A DNA stretch of 64,000 nt from Chrysaora quinquecirrha (Eukaryota; Cnidaria; Scyphozoa; Semaeostomeae; Pelagiidae): positions 1,005,285 to 1,069,284 of the forward strand of contig JACTAT010000027.1 of the NCBI GenBank assembly GCA_014526335.1, given 5' to 3'. Positions 12,748 to 24,082 of the stretch are shown here, piece by piece. Position 1 is the stretch's first letter. Every line of letters starts with the position of its first letter. A model generated the notes under the pieces. The model saw only the letters and a program-made list of their open reading frames with translations, was not told where the DNA came from and ran no database searches. The position numbers were made by a program, and so were the translations under genes.

Positions 12748-12956
12748 CTGTCAAAAGAAAGAAATTACTGAATGAAGGCTATCAAGCAGGCTTGTATTTG
12801 CAAAGGTTTGATTTGTGCAGATACCAGATACATATAAACAAAAGGAAACAGAGGGAGCGGGGCGCAAGGCAATAATAGTTGAGGATATTAGGAGGCGAGG
12901 TAGGCCTAACTGTTGAACGATTGAGTAAAAAGCAAGTTATTTCGCGTGCATGCAGC

Positions 12957-15383
12957 CGGGTTGGTAACGTTACCTGACATATACGGACGACATGACAAAT
13001 AGGGACCTGACATATACGGACCTGACAAATACGGACCTGACATATGCGGACCATAGTTTTTTTTTTAATTTTAACATTATGTCGAGTAAAGCAGAACTAA
13101 AAATGAAGGAAAAGTCAAAGTTTGCTTACAATACCTTTATTTTTTAACAAAACAACAACTTATTTTGAAAATTATGAAGAAAAATGAAGGAAAAGTCAAA
13201 GTTTGCTTGCAATACCTTTACTTTTTAACAAAACAACAAATTATTTTCTGTTACTAGCTTTCATGTTCTTCATACCGAGGGGTGTACCACTATTAAAAAT
13301 GGCGTACGAGATCTCTTTGTCTTTTTTGGTCAGATTTATGGGATTTATTGAGATTTAAAAAGATTTATATAGGGATTTCTTCAATTTTTCTAGATATTTC
13401 GAAACTTGCCTTGCGAAACTTTCTTTAACAATGAAATGACGGATTTGGTCTCAAAGAAAGCTTAACTTTAAATTACGTCGTTGAAGAACTCACACACTTT
13501 TCCTACAATCGTTGTCTAGCTTAGCCCTGCTCTGGCGAGTTTAGACTTGTGCACACGCCTTTTCGTTAAAGCAAACCCAGCCCTAGTTGCTTATTAATCG
13601 GTTGCTTATTAAAAAGTGTATTTTAAGTTGTAGTTTGCCTTTTTAACATTTCATATCTCCATTTAATACATGTTGAATTCTTTTTAAGGAAGTTCAGAAA
13701 GTCATCTGTATAAATGACGTCATCTTTATGCGTTAACATATTTTGAGATATGATTCTATTCATATTTGACTGTAACCCTAACCCTGAGCCTCTATTTTGG
13801 AAAATTTTGTATTCTTATTTCAAAAAAATTTATTTCAACAAGAGCATATGAAAAAGAATGGAAAGAATGCATGAAGCAAGGGGTGTATCACTTCATGAAT
13901 CTTGTACACCTTCACGATAAATCTCCATAAATCTTATAAATCCTATAAATCTCTTAAAAATCTCATGTTTAAGCTACTGGGCGTGTGCACAAGTCTAAAC
14001 TCCTCAAAGCAGGGCTAAGCTAGACAACGATTGTAGGAAAAGTGTGTGAGTTCTTCAAAGACGTTCTCCCCAGGCTCCCGCGCGCAAAACAAGCGAAGAA
14101 TGTTGAATTGGTGTATTGACTTTAAGAACGCAGAAGTGTTCTTTAGAGTTGTAAGCATTCGAATAGAGGCAACATCATAGTCGCAAACATAAACAACGTT
14201 GTTAAACTTCACAGCTATTCCAGATGGTCCATAGAATCGAGAAAATCGTCTCGTTCCATCTCTGCTACCACCTTCTGTGTCGCGGTCGCCAGAAAATCCA
14301 GAGCTGTAATTCCAGAGCTTTTCCACAAATGCAATCTGTGGTCGTCTTTGCATGTAAAGGGGAAACCATCCTTGAAAATGCAGCCTCTTCGTGGCAGTAA
14401 AGAAGGAGAATCAGGAATAACAATTGTAGCGGTTCTTGTTTCAAGATTGAGAAAAAGCACTCCATTCCCATAAAAAATCACCAGTTGCGAATTTTATATA
14501 AGCAATTTGAATGCATATCCTCAGAAAAGGTCAAGAGGAATAAAAAAGAGCGGGAAAAACTTGGAAAACAGGGTGACAAATCACACTGTTAATTCAATAA
14601 TTCACGCACTATGGCACGAAAACTTCAAAATTCACGTGTCACGCACAAAATTCAATTCACTCTTTCACGAAGGAAATTAATGCAGTTTCACGCTTTCACG
14701 CAAGAAAAAAACGCCCGATAACGCATCACGCAAAAATCATGGTGGGCCACTTACAGAGATGCGAGTCTTTACATTTTAGGGTTGGAGAATGCAGGCCAGG
14801 TGCTCGTGTTACATTGGGGGTCATCAGGGGGCGACGGGAACCTTTTTATTGCTGCTCAATTGTCGTATGGTGTAAACGAGACGCTTCATTGAATGTATTT
14901 TAGTTATTTTCTTTGACGCAGAACTTTTAAGAATTGTGCGTTGAAGATTTCTTTGAAATTATAATGATATCATGTTCCTTTAAAGTTTAATATAGTTTAA
15001 TAGGTCAAATAGTCACTGCGTCAAGTGAAAGCGCTAAATAAAACTTTTGACCAAAACTAGGCCTACCTTGCGACTGCATTACTCGAATTTCTACCTTATA
15101 AAGAATTTCTATTTTTGTCGTCTTTAGATTACAAAAATTCCTTAAGCTTTCGAACGAGAAATAGGAAAGAAAAGCTAATACATCAAGATCCTAACGAATT
15201 CTAAAATTAATAAAAAAACAATAAATAAACTCATAAATCTCGACCGAAAAATAACTAGAAACAACGCATTCGCGCTGTTTCGATGGGTCCGCATATGTCA
15301 GGTCCGTATTTGTCAGGTCCGTATATGTCAGGTCCCTATTTGTCATGTCGTCCGTATATGTCAGGTAACGTTGCCAACCCCGG
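12957..15383. mobile_element. 2.4-kb element with ~95-bp terminal inverted repeats carrying an NHL gene fragment
   Basis: The left end (about 12958-13049) and right end (about 15288-15383) are long, nearly perfect reverse complements. Each contains GTTACCTGACATATACGG, then further GACCTGACA(T/A)ATACGG iterations ending in GACCTGACATATGCGGACC. Both flanks carry CCGG, perhaps a short target duplication. Inside is a second inverted pair (about 13475-13560 against 13980-14065) around a non-coding spacer, and a minus-strand NHL-like fragment at 14015-14481. No transposase is seen, so this looks like a non-autonomous element carrying host-like sequence. It sits upstream of DJ-1 on the minus strand. 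Confidence 0.7.
14015..14481 (-). pseudogene. NHL-repeat-like protein fragment, frameshifted
   Basis: Two overlapping minus frames make one broken homology. The first (from 14481) reads GVLFLNLETRTATIVIPDS. The second (ending near 14015) reads SRFYGPSGIAVKFNNVVYVCD followed by VASIRMLTTLKNTSAFLKS. The FxxPxGIAV...NNVVYVCD pattern is that of NHL beta-propeller blades. From memory this wording resembles repeat-associated NHL genes common in anthozoan genomes. The frame changes near 14340. The fragment lies wholly within the inverted-repeat element 12957-15383, and its 3' part is also present in inverted orientation at 13475-13560. A functional protein is unlikely. Confidence 0.55.
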
Positions 15384-15541
15384 TCTTTTGTGTATCACGA
15401 AGTTTCCAGCCAGTTCTGCAACCCTCAACCTTCAACAAATCACAAATTCAAATTGATATACATATATGCTGTTTGCTGTTGTAGTTATCTGTAATTTTGC
15501 TTTTTATGTCTTTATGTAAAGATTCATATATTTTTAACCAG

Positions 15542-16309
15542 GAAAGAAAGTGGAAGATATTGCAAAAATCCTCTTTTAGATATGCTTGTTGTAACCATAG
15601 GAACAACCTTTGCCATGATGGGTGAGTGACTTAGTGACTTTTACATTTCAAATTTTATATCTTCGCTTGTTATTGTTAGGGTCAGTTCCGGAAATGTCCA
15701 TATTTTGATTTCCAAGAGCCTGATACTTCATATTTGACCCATATTTGACGAAATTTTGATTTTTAAGTTAAGAAACTCTGCAAGAAACTTTTACTATACA
15801 AATTGTGTTCCAAGTTAAGAAACCTTACTATATGGCTCAGAGCATGGTTTCTTATATGAAAAAATGAGTGTACACCTTTTTGACAAAGCGACAATTATGG
15901 GAAATTTTTTGAAATTATGAGATAAGGAGTTTTCATATAGCTATGAATAAATTATCTCCAAGACTGAGAACTTTCATTTGCTTTCTTATTCCAGCTTTCA
16001 CATTCTTATTCACAATGATGGAACCAGTGCCATGGAAACTGCGATTGGCATTTCATTTCTTTGGTGCATTTTCATGCTTAATTGGTATCCTGCAGTTCTC
16101 GTATGCTGCCAGTGCTACAGAATGCGTAAGTTAATTGCTGTTCCGAAACGTTAAGCAACTTGCTCTTCAGATTTCTTATTAAATGTTTTCCACATTTCCT
16201 GCTCAACTTCATTAATTTAATTTATTTTTTTTCCATCATTAGTCTCAGACAACGCCACAGCTCTATTACCTATCCATCTCATTTGGCATCTTTGGTCTAC
16301 TCACTGCAG
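15542..16309 (+). CDS. Multi-pass membrane protein, partial, family unknown
   Basis: Three exons join in phase: 15542-15621 (KESGRYCKNPLLDMLVVTIGTTFAMM), 15995-16125 (FTFLFTMMEPVPWKLRLAF... ending YAASATEC) and 16243-16309 (SQTTPQLYYLSISFGIFGLLTA). All junctions are GT..AG. The product has three hydrophobic stretches of 17-25 residues, probably membrane spans, separated by short polar loops with two cysteines. The start is not seen. A possible last exon, 16405-16472, continues in phase with a short basic tail ending in TAG, but its acceptor is weak. I do not recognise the family. Codon phase agreement over three exons is the main support that this is a gene. Confidence 0.6.
15690..15880. mobile_element. 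AAGAAAC-word MITE, right-end fragment
   Basis: It matches the right half of the elements at 39736-40264 and 62505-62905: GGAAATGTCCATATTTTGA, GTTAAGAAACTCTGCAAGAAAC, then GGCTCAGAGCATGGTTTCTTAT and an A-rich end with ATGAGTG. The left half is missing. It lies in the first intron of the membrane-protein model. Confidence 0.65.
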
Positions 16310-16472
16310 GTACGTAGGACTTTGCTGTTACAAAGTATTTCTCCTGTTTAAGTAAAATTTAAAATTATGTTAAAATATCTAGAAAATAGTCATTAAAAGT
16401 TTAGGCTGTTCTAGCAACAGGACGCCACAAGCGAAGAAGACGTTGCGAGCAGACAAAGAATCTGGGCACTAG

Positions 16473-18280
16473 CTATTTTCCCGCGTCTTGATATTCCGCC
16501 GCGTTCTGGCGACAACGTCATCTTGGCTGTTTTCACGTTCTCTTGAAAACGTCCAAAATTTTGCGTTGTTCTTGACGCTGCAACAGTTACTTCGGCAATC
16601 AAACTATTTAATAATTTCGATAATTTGCGTTTGTAATGAGGAACTATTGTAAACTGTGAAAGAAATCAATTCAGAATCAAATGATGAGCTAAAAGACTTT
16701 TTTCTTTTGCTAGCCTTGCACTTAGGCCCTAGTACGCCGGTATGTAGGCGTCGCCGACCTTCAATGCTAAACAAAAATTTGAATCAAAACGCTACAGAAA
16801 CTTTTTGACAAAGACGATGTTCTCATTGGTGGTCGCGTCTTGTTGCTGAAACAGTCTATCGTACAGCATGCTGCCATTTTGGGTGATTGAGTTCTTTTGG
16901 GAGGGAACAGTGCTAAACAGACAAGAACGAAGGGGTATGTGCTATGAACCTGTCAGTAACTGTCCGTGTCTTTGGCGTGTCTGAAGAAACCAAAAACTTT
17001 TTGAACTGTTGTAAATATTGTTGTATCAGCGTGTATATATGTATATTATAATGGTTATTTATACCTGGACAAAGTCTGTTTTTAATTGGACGCAGATAGC
17101 TACATACTTGTGTTTTAATTTAAAGGAACGCTATATAGCGTAATGTCACTAGAAATCCAGCTGTCGCTACTTGCTGTTTTAATAGTATTAGTAAGCGTTA
17201 AAAAGTTAATCAAAAACCCACCTTCTTTAGCGGACACCTCTATACAGCGGACACCTCCAAATAACGGACAAATGTTCTCGTTTCAAAGTAATTCCTTTGG
17301 AGAATAGTGATATTTGTCTCACTGTTGTCAGTTATATGAAGGTTCCAAGTTGTTTTAGGCTGCTCAAAAAGTTAAGAAAGTTTAGTACTGGGTTTTTTCA
17401 GAACTAAGAAGGTATTAACCCATTGATTGTCAAAAATACTTCTTTTTGAAGTATGTCTAAAATCAAATACAACTTTTCATCTTTGACTGGTGTTAGCAGT
17501 TAGAGCCTGCGTTTTAAATCATCTTGCAAAAAACACAGTTCTTTATTAGATAGTAAAGGAGAACCTAAGGTTGCAGAGTCTTTCAGTTTAACTTAAGAAT
17601 ATCAGAAGAAAGTCGTAAGAACTTTAAATTCCTCGAAAATTTCAGCACGCCAAGAAAGTTTCATTCAGTTCATTCAAAACTTTCTTATAAAAATACGTGT
17701 TTCAATCCACAGATTTTCGAACCTATAGTTTATTAACACAAGAATAAGTTTAGGTCATTATCAGCCAGCTCGCTTTAAGTTGAGGTTGCTTTGGAGTACA
17801 GAGAAACCTTTCGGTAATCAAAAATAAATCATCATTTGAAAATCATCCCTTCAAATATTGAATCCTTCCTTGTTTTCAAACTTTGAAATTTTTTGAGAAA
17901 AGATATCTGTTTTTATTGACTTATCCCCTGTCCCAGAAGCCCCTATCCTTCTTTGGTTGTTTTTTTTGTTTTAATCTTGCAAAATTGGTACATAACGTAG
18001 GCTGTTATACATATATTACAAGTATAAGAAACTATAATTAAACCTGTGTGCATTGCATTTTACTGTATTTGCAGCATTGTTTTTATTGTTCGAACTAACT
18101 TTAGACTCAACCTTCCCACAAATTAGTTATAATCTGCATTCATTGTTGCTTTGCTTGCTTCTGTTAAGCCGTTGAAGAGATGAGAGGGTAAAAAACGGAA
18201 TTTGTCAAATCCCGTACCGTAATAACGGCAGTCGCCCCCGATCCCCCCTCATCGCTAATAAATGTTTTGTAGCGCTTGAA
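16473..18280. other. 1.8 kb without recognised genes
   Basis: AT-rich DNA with no convincing exon. Small GAAAC and AAGAAAGT repeats near 17350-17700 and a few TATA-rich stretches are the only visible structure. Exons of the upstream membrane protein could be hidden here. Confidence 0.35.
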
Positions 18281-18283
18281 GGT

Positions 18284-18455
18284 GCTGTGGCGTCGTGGTG
18301 TAATCCAGCTGACTCGTTGTGTCAGAAGCTCAGTGTGGTCATGGTTCGAGCCCAGCCATGGTAGCGTCACAGCCAGGGTCGAGGTCTCGATTAGTTAACC
18401 TACTACTGAGATCCAAGCGACTGGCGCAAAAACACCATTTCACCCCCGATTTCAC
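18284..18455 (+). mobile_element. tRNA-derived SINE, copy 2, with intact tRNA-like head
   Basis: GCTGTGGCG at 18284-18292 can pair with CGTCACAGC at 18365-18373 as an acceptor-like stem, enclosing ~90 nt. An A-box-like TGGTGTAATCC and a B-box-like GGTTCGAGCCC (18343-18353) are about 45 nt apart, as in a pol III tRNA promoter. The body (GGGTCGAGGTCTCGATTAG) and tail (ACACCATTTCACC) match the copy at 8153-8330. Confidence 0.75.
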
Positions 18456-18799
18456 CTAGCTATATACGTAGGCCAAATCTGATGAAGAAATGTCGTAAGT
18501 TAAGACTTGATAATTTTTTCTTAAAACCATACCCACCCATTTGCCCCTCGAAATTTTTGCTGTCTTGCTAGCCATCGAGCGGGGGAGCAGCGCTGCGTTA
18601 TCGTTTCCCTCCACAAAAACAACAACAACAACAAAACTTACAACAAAGCAAAACGAAAATTTTCATTCATTGAAACCTTCACAAAAAGTTGCTATCGAGT
18701 ACTTGCATTGCAGTGAGACCAAATATTTAGGAAACAAAGCATGTAACAAGTCTTAACTACAATACCAACTGGGGCAAGCTGAATGGTAAAGCCACGAAG

Positions 18800-21429
18800 A
18801 TGAACGAATTCAAATTGAAAATCAACTGTTGTGGATCAAAATTTGCTGTATTTCTTTGTCTTTTTGGGTTTACGATGCTTTTCGAGGTTCGTGTCTGTTT
18901 TTGTTTTGCTGCTTACTATTCAATGCTAAAGTAACTATTTTGTAAAGATAAATATTTATCGATCCTACGTATTGTGTTTGTTATCTATATGTTTGATTTA
19001 GATAGAATTTTGGCAAAAATCCACGAAACGAAACCCATTGCTTTTTTATGTAGTTTGAAAAAAAATACTAAAAAAATTTATTCATTGTAGTTAAACCGAA
19101 ACTACAGCATTAAATGTCATAATATGTTACTTGATTTACTCTCGAAAAAGTTTCGCTTAACACTTTGCACAGACTTGCCTGTACTTTTAGAATGTATAGA
19201 TTATATTCGGTATTCAGGCCATTTACAATTGAGTCTTTTCAGCCAGCATTTCGTGTCCAGGAAGTCAAGTCGTGTTTTCCCGGAAATTAGTCAAACCACT
19301 TCCGTTTGGTTTATTTTGGTCTTTTTCACAGCAATCACCGTGCGTTGCGTTGCCATTGCTCATTGTGAACTGGGGCCGAGAAATTAGACGTGACGTCATT
19401 TTCAATGGTAACAGTGAAACCAATGAAGCAAAATTATTTACCTCTTTGGGTTTAACTGCACTGTGTTTAACGTGCATAGTTGACATAATTCTTCGAGTTG
19501 GCCCCTGAGGCTTATTTGTTTTTATTATTTTGAAAAGGGGCTAATTTGGATAGGGGGTATTATCGCTTGGTGTGAGAGCAACAACATAGTAACTCACAAC
19601 CGAGAAAACACATTTCTAGCGATTCCATGTTCTCTTTGTAGGCCACTGGATCAAGTGTTTCTTGCACCAGAAATCAGTTTGCTAGTTCGTCGAATGGCGA
19701 AGACATATGTCTAGACTGCTTTTGCAATGAGCTGAACGTACGCTGTAGACGCTCCATGTATTTCAGCTCACTGGTGAGTAAAATAGCAACATTTTAGTTC
19801 AGATATAAGTATTTTTATGTTTTTCTGCAGATAACTTTCGCTTGCCATAGCATCGCACGACTGACTGACTGACTGGCTGACTGACTGACCGACTGACTGA
19901 CTGACTGACTGACTGACTGACTGACTGACTGACTGACTGACTGACTGACTGACTGACTGACTGACTGACTGACTGACTGACTGACTGACTGACTGACTGA
20001 CTGACTGACTGACTGTGTTAGAGGTACTTCTTGATCCCCGGTTAGTCATGGAAACGGTTCTGGAAAATAATCTTACGATGACGGTGATTGTTATTATTTC
20101 TATTCGTCAATGTGATGCTTTCTTTTTTGGTTACTCTTTTAGATTGAACTAACAGATGACGTCACGAAGATCAAAGTAACTGATGGTAATTCACTGATAA
20201 CAAACGGCCTCTATTTCAACTCTGATCACGAGGTCATTCTAGGAAACGTTCCTCAGCTGGAGAGTTCTTCCTTGTACTGGCTTCTTCCGAATAAATTTCT
20301 TGGAAATCAGGTAAGATTTCGTGTGATTGTCAGTGAGGCCCTATTAGAGGGGGGGGTCAGATATTCCATACCCCTACCATTTTTCTGAACATATCTCTTA
20401 TCTCCTATATATATCATGTTATAAATAAAGCAGAATGAACACATTAAGAAACAGACATGTCCTTCTGTTACTCTGAGTTTCGTGCTTACGCACTCGTCAG
20501 ACAGACTATACCTTGATGCTCTTTTGATTATAGCTACATTTTATACATTACCATATTTTATTTTGCAGATTCTATCGTATGGTGGCGTTTTATCTTATTC
20601 CATCTTTTATGATGTGTGGTCAACTACCGAGCCATACTTGGGGAATGATATCAAAATAAAGGTGCGTCTGACTCAGTGGTACTTCGTGGAACCGTATTTT
20701 TGGCTATTTGAACTTTCGCGAGAAAAATAAACTGTATAGCTAACTGTACCAGTGGTTACTTTTGATAAAGCTTTTTTGCTCATTTGCAGGGAAAGAACGG
20801 AGTTACCCTTTATTATTATAGCAACATGAAAATCAAACCAAAAGTTACTCAGAGAGTCAAGATACAGATCGTTGAGGTAAGGCTAACGGCGTAGACACAC
20901 ATTCACCCTAAGAGTATTTAGTTGTTAAAAGAAATTAAAGCGAGGCGGTTATTTAAAGCCTAGTTTCCATATAGTTGTTGAGGGTCGTTGACTATCTTTC
21001 ACAGTACTTGCCAAACAAACCTACTGTCAGCTACTTCTTAGAAACATCAGAAAAATTTACAGCGACTGCAAAAGGCTGTCAAATACTCAGTCGTCGGGGG
21101 ATCCTTTAGATCGCAGTCGGTGCTATCTCGACGACCCTCAGTGACCCAGGCAATATAGGCCATTTCACCTTCATCTTCACCTTTCACCTATCATAGTATC
21201 CTCACTAGAGGTCTAAGTGTTTTCTCTTGGAGCATATCTCAACCTCTCAATTCCTTCTTTGTTTGTCACTGCTTTCAGTCGCTCTTACTTGTACAATCGT
21301 TGTTTTATAGGGAAAGCTGACCCGGGAGAATGGCAGTCCAGCTGATAGGAATTCAATAATGAAAGTTCTAATGAATATCCAGAGTATATCGATACGAGCT
21401 GCATATTCACCGGACACAAAGCTAACTAT
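18800..21429 (+). CDS. Secreted laminin IV (LamB)-domain protein, 3' end not seen
   Basis: This predicted extracellular protein carries a laminin IV domain like those in laminin and perlecan chains. Exons: 18800-18886 (signal peptide), 19642-19773, 20143-20310, 20569-20661, 20790-20876 and 21311-21429. All phases agree; the first donor, GTTCGT, is weak. The start encodes 29 residues with a basic N-region and the hydrophobic run FAVFLCLFGFTMLF. Next come a cysteine-rich linker (ICLDCFCNELNVRC), as found before laminin IV modules, and the domain itself (YWLLPNKFLGNQILSYGG; VLSYSIFYDV; ISIRAAYS). The model ends in phase 2 at 21429, so more exons are expected. They are not visible before the gap at 22597. 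Whether the full protein is perlecan-like, laminin-like or a short separate protein is open. Confidence 0.75.
19858..20014. repeat. (GACT)n microsatellite
   Basis: About 155 bp of GACT/CTGA tetranucleotide with a few GGCT and GACC interruptions, in the intron between laminin IV exons. The Ser-Gln-Ser-Val minus-strand frame is a repeat artefact. Confidence 0.95.
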
Positions 21430-21597
21430 GTGAGTTCTTTAATGAGTACGAGCTATACTAGCAGTCCTGCTCAAATATTTTAAAATCTAAATAGGCCTTT
21501 AACGGAGAAGGTCCGGTCACACCGACCTGTTACAAAACCGCCACACCTTTGGTACAATGTCTTCAGTGGCCAATTTAAAACGATATCATAACCAACT

Positions 21598-22106
21598 CTC
21601 GGGGGGGTAACTTAACAGTTTTGGGGGTACGGGGACGTGCCATTATTTAGGGGTACCTTTTTTCTGAAAAGTGCGGAATTATCGATATCTTTTTTAGAAG
21701 TATGTGCGGAATTATGGGTACCATTTGAGGAAACATGCAGAATTATGGGTACTAACCTGGAGAAATTTTGAAGAATTAACTTAGAATTAAACAAAATGTA
21801 CAATCCGAACTGATAACTCTTTGGCCTATCAGCAAGGTTGCCCTTAAAACATTACTTGCTTTTCATCAGATGATTTTGTTATCTGAAAATGTTCTTCGCC
21901 TTGCGGAGTATTGGGGATACCATTCATCTTGTTAGCGGAATTATGGGACACAATTTTTATCAGGTTTGCGGAATTATGGGTCACAATTTTATAAGGTTTG
22001 CGGAATTATGGGTTACAATTTTTCAGACGTGGGCGGAATTATGGGTCCAAATTTTGGACTGAAATGGCACGCCCCCGTCTAAAACTAGGCTTAGATACCC
22101 CCCGAG
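21598..22106. mobile_element. hAT-like MITE with 8-bp target duplication
   Basis: AACCAACT is repeated directly at 21590-21597 and 22107-22114. Between them lies a 509-bp element with ~45-bp imperfect inverted ends (CTCGGGGGGGTAAC... and ...ATACCCCCCGAG; both inner ends reach GTGCCATT/AATGGCAC). The body repeats GCGGAATTATGGGT about eight times. An 8-bp duplication is typical of hAT transposons. It lies 3' of the last visible laminin IV exon. Confidence 0.85.
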
Positions 22107-22246
22107 AACCAACTAACGGAACTGCTGCAATGGTGTACAAATCGTCACACGGTCTTATAACTGAATAGACTTGTATATCTAAATCGTTCATAAAGAAACC
22201 TCACAAAAGCATCAGAGAACCAAGGAATACTGCCACTGCTCTTTCA

Positions 22247-22375
22247 CTGCCTTTTAGACAAGCGAGCAATGGACAAAAAGCTATCTCCTTCCGTGGAGCT
22301 AAACTTTGGAATAATCTTGCATATGATTGCAAACATGCGCCAGCCCTTGCCACTTTCAAAAGCCAGAAAAGCTAG
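22247..22375 (+). pseudogene. LINE reverse transcriptase C-terminal remnant
   Basis: An open frame reads LPFRQASNGQKAISFRGAKL then WNNLAYDCKHAPALATFK up to a TAG at 22373. The RGAKLWN...L pattern is typical of the end of non-LTR reverse transcriptases. The following GCTCTACCGTGGATAAATAG resembles the sequence after the remnant at 4814-4903, suggesting one LINE family. Confidence 0.6.
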
Positions 22376-22596
22376 ACTTAACCACTTTATTTAAAAAATG
22401 TCTATAAATGTTTAAAAAGTGTAAGAATGGCAGGGCTCTACCGTGGATAAATAGATGAGTTGGAATTAGAATTTAGAATTACAACCATTACGCTTTCATT
22501 TAAGCATTTTCGCTGTCCACATGCAAACGATTGCTGTCCACATGCAAACGATGATTCCGAACTTCGGATGTCAAAACTTCGGCCATAGCCAAACGA

Positions 22597-23096
22597 NNNN
22601 NNNNNNNNNNNNNNNNNNNNNNNNNNNNNNNNNNNNNNNNNNNNNNNNNNNNNNNNNNNNNNNNNNNNNNNNNNNNNNNNNNNNNNNNNNNNNNNNNNNN
22701 NNNNNNNNNNNNNNNNNNNNNNNNNNNNNNNNNNNNNNNNNNNNNNNNNNNNNNNNNNNNNNNNNNNNNNNNNNNNNNNNNNNNNNNNNNNNNNNNNNNN
22801 NNNNNNNNNNNNNNNNNNNNNNNNNNNNNNNNNNNNNNNNNNNNNNNNNNNNNNNNNNNNNNNNNNNNNNNNNNNNNNNNNNNNNNNNNNNNNNNNNNNN
22901 NNNNNNNNNNNNNNNNNNNNNNNNNNNNNNNNNNNNNNNNNNNNNNNNNNNNNNNNNNNNNNNNNNNNNNNNNNNNNNNNNNNNNNNNNNNNNNNNNNNN
23001 NNNNNNNNNNNNNNNNNNNNNNNNNNNNNNNNNNNNNNNNNNNNNNNNNNNNNNNNNNNNNNNNNNNNNNNNNNNNNNNNNNNNNNNNNNNNNNNN
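22597..23096. other. Assembly gap of exactly 500 N
   Basis: 500 consecutive N, probably a fixed-size scaffold gap rather than a measured length. The open frames across it are artefacts. Confidence 0.99.
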
Positions 23097-23104
23097 CGAC
23101 GAGC

Positions 23105-23382
23105 GTCTGCGATTATGGAAATTTTTCACAATTTCGAAATACAGAGTTTTCGAATAAAGCAGATAAACTGTAGTCTAGGTGCAAAGTTTTACAATCTTAG
23201 CGCTTGCATCCTTGGTTTTATGAGTGTTCAAAGTTCACGATTTTAAAAGGGCTTTGGCCAGTTGGGGTTTCACCGCAGCATCTGTCACGACCAAAGCCTA
23301 TAGAATTGGGAACTTTGACGGCTCACAACACCAATATCACAATTGCTAGGACAGTAGAACTTTGCACCTAGACTCAATTTTA
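23105..23382. mobile_element. Fold-back element, GTGCAAAGTTT ends
   Basis: GTCTAGGTGCAAAGTTTTAC near the left is answered by AACTTTGCACCTAGAC near the right. Inner pairs such as GTGTTCAAAGTTCACGATTT and GGGAACTTTGACGGCTC make the whole ~270 bp a foldback. A homologous copy lies at 27690-28045. Confidence 0.6.
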
Positions 23383-23833
23383 GGCCCTGGCCAAACGATC
23401 AAACATTGTTGGTCCAACATTTGAAATTTGCTTGTCAAGCAAAATGTTTGACCGTTTGGCCACGTCCAAAAACATCGCTCGTCCAACATTTTTTGCTTGC
23501 GTCAAGAAAAATTTTTTTTGAACTTTTCGAAAACATCACGCCACGAATTTTACTCACTTCTGCTTGTCGAGCAATGTTTGATCGTTTGGCTGCCTTTCCA
23601 ACATTGCTTGTCAAACATTACTTTTGTTATTGTCATGCTTTAACAACTTGCAACATTTTCGAACCTAGCAACATGTTTTAACAACAAGACTTCGTGCTTG
23701 CGCATTAGCAAAGGCTTCTTTGTTCCAAAGTGTTGGACAATAATGTTTTTGGACGTGGCCAAACGGTCAAACATTTGCTGTAAAGCAAATTTAAAATGTT
23801 GGACCAACAATGTTTGATCGTTTGGCCAGGGCT
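23383..23833. mobile_element. CAAACATTG-word MITE with TTA duplication, best copy
   Basis: The left end GGCCCTGGCCAAACGATC and right end GATCGTTTGGCCAGGGCT are inverted repeats about 40 bp long, flanked by TTA (23380-23382 and 23834-23836). The interior repeats CAAACATT(G/T), GCTTGTC and TTTGACCGTTTGGCCA in both orientations. The trinucleotide TTA/TAA duplication suggests PIF/Harbinger mobilisation; that is inference. The second unit has the same element at about 43432-43735, cut by the gap. Confidence 0.75.
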
Positions 23834-24082
23834 TTAGATGCTTTATACGATGCTTTGTTTCAACCTAAGACGGCATTTCGTCGAAAGCGTCTATTCCATT
23901 TATGATGTTCGATTAAACAATGAATAAACTCTGACGAAATAAAGAAAAATTTTAAAACTTATCAAATCATAGCATACAATTATCAAAACATACCCTGAAA
24001 CAAAGCAAAATAAAGTAAAAAACTTAATTTAGCATCAGAGGTTCACGCGAATTCTTAAAATCATAAGTTCAATATTAAATAA

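Noticed and set aside
13571..13616. A full AAGCAAC-word element inside the 12957-15383 element
   Set aside because: Only ~45 bp with AACCCAGCCCTAGTTGCTTATTAA is seen and no left end is found; kept as a fragment, not a feature.
19768..20049. Ser-Gln-Ser-Val repeat protein on the minus strand
   Set aside because: Product of the GACT tetranucleotide repeat.
22500..23246. Long open frames over 22500-23246 on both strands
   Set aside because: They consist almost entirely of the N gap; no coding meaning.
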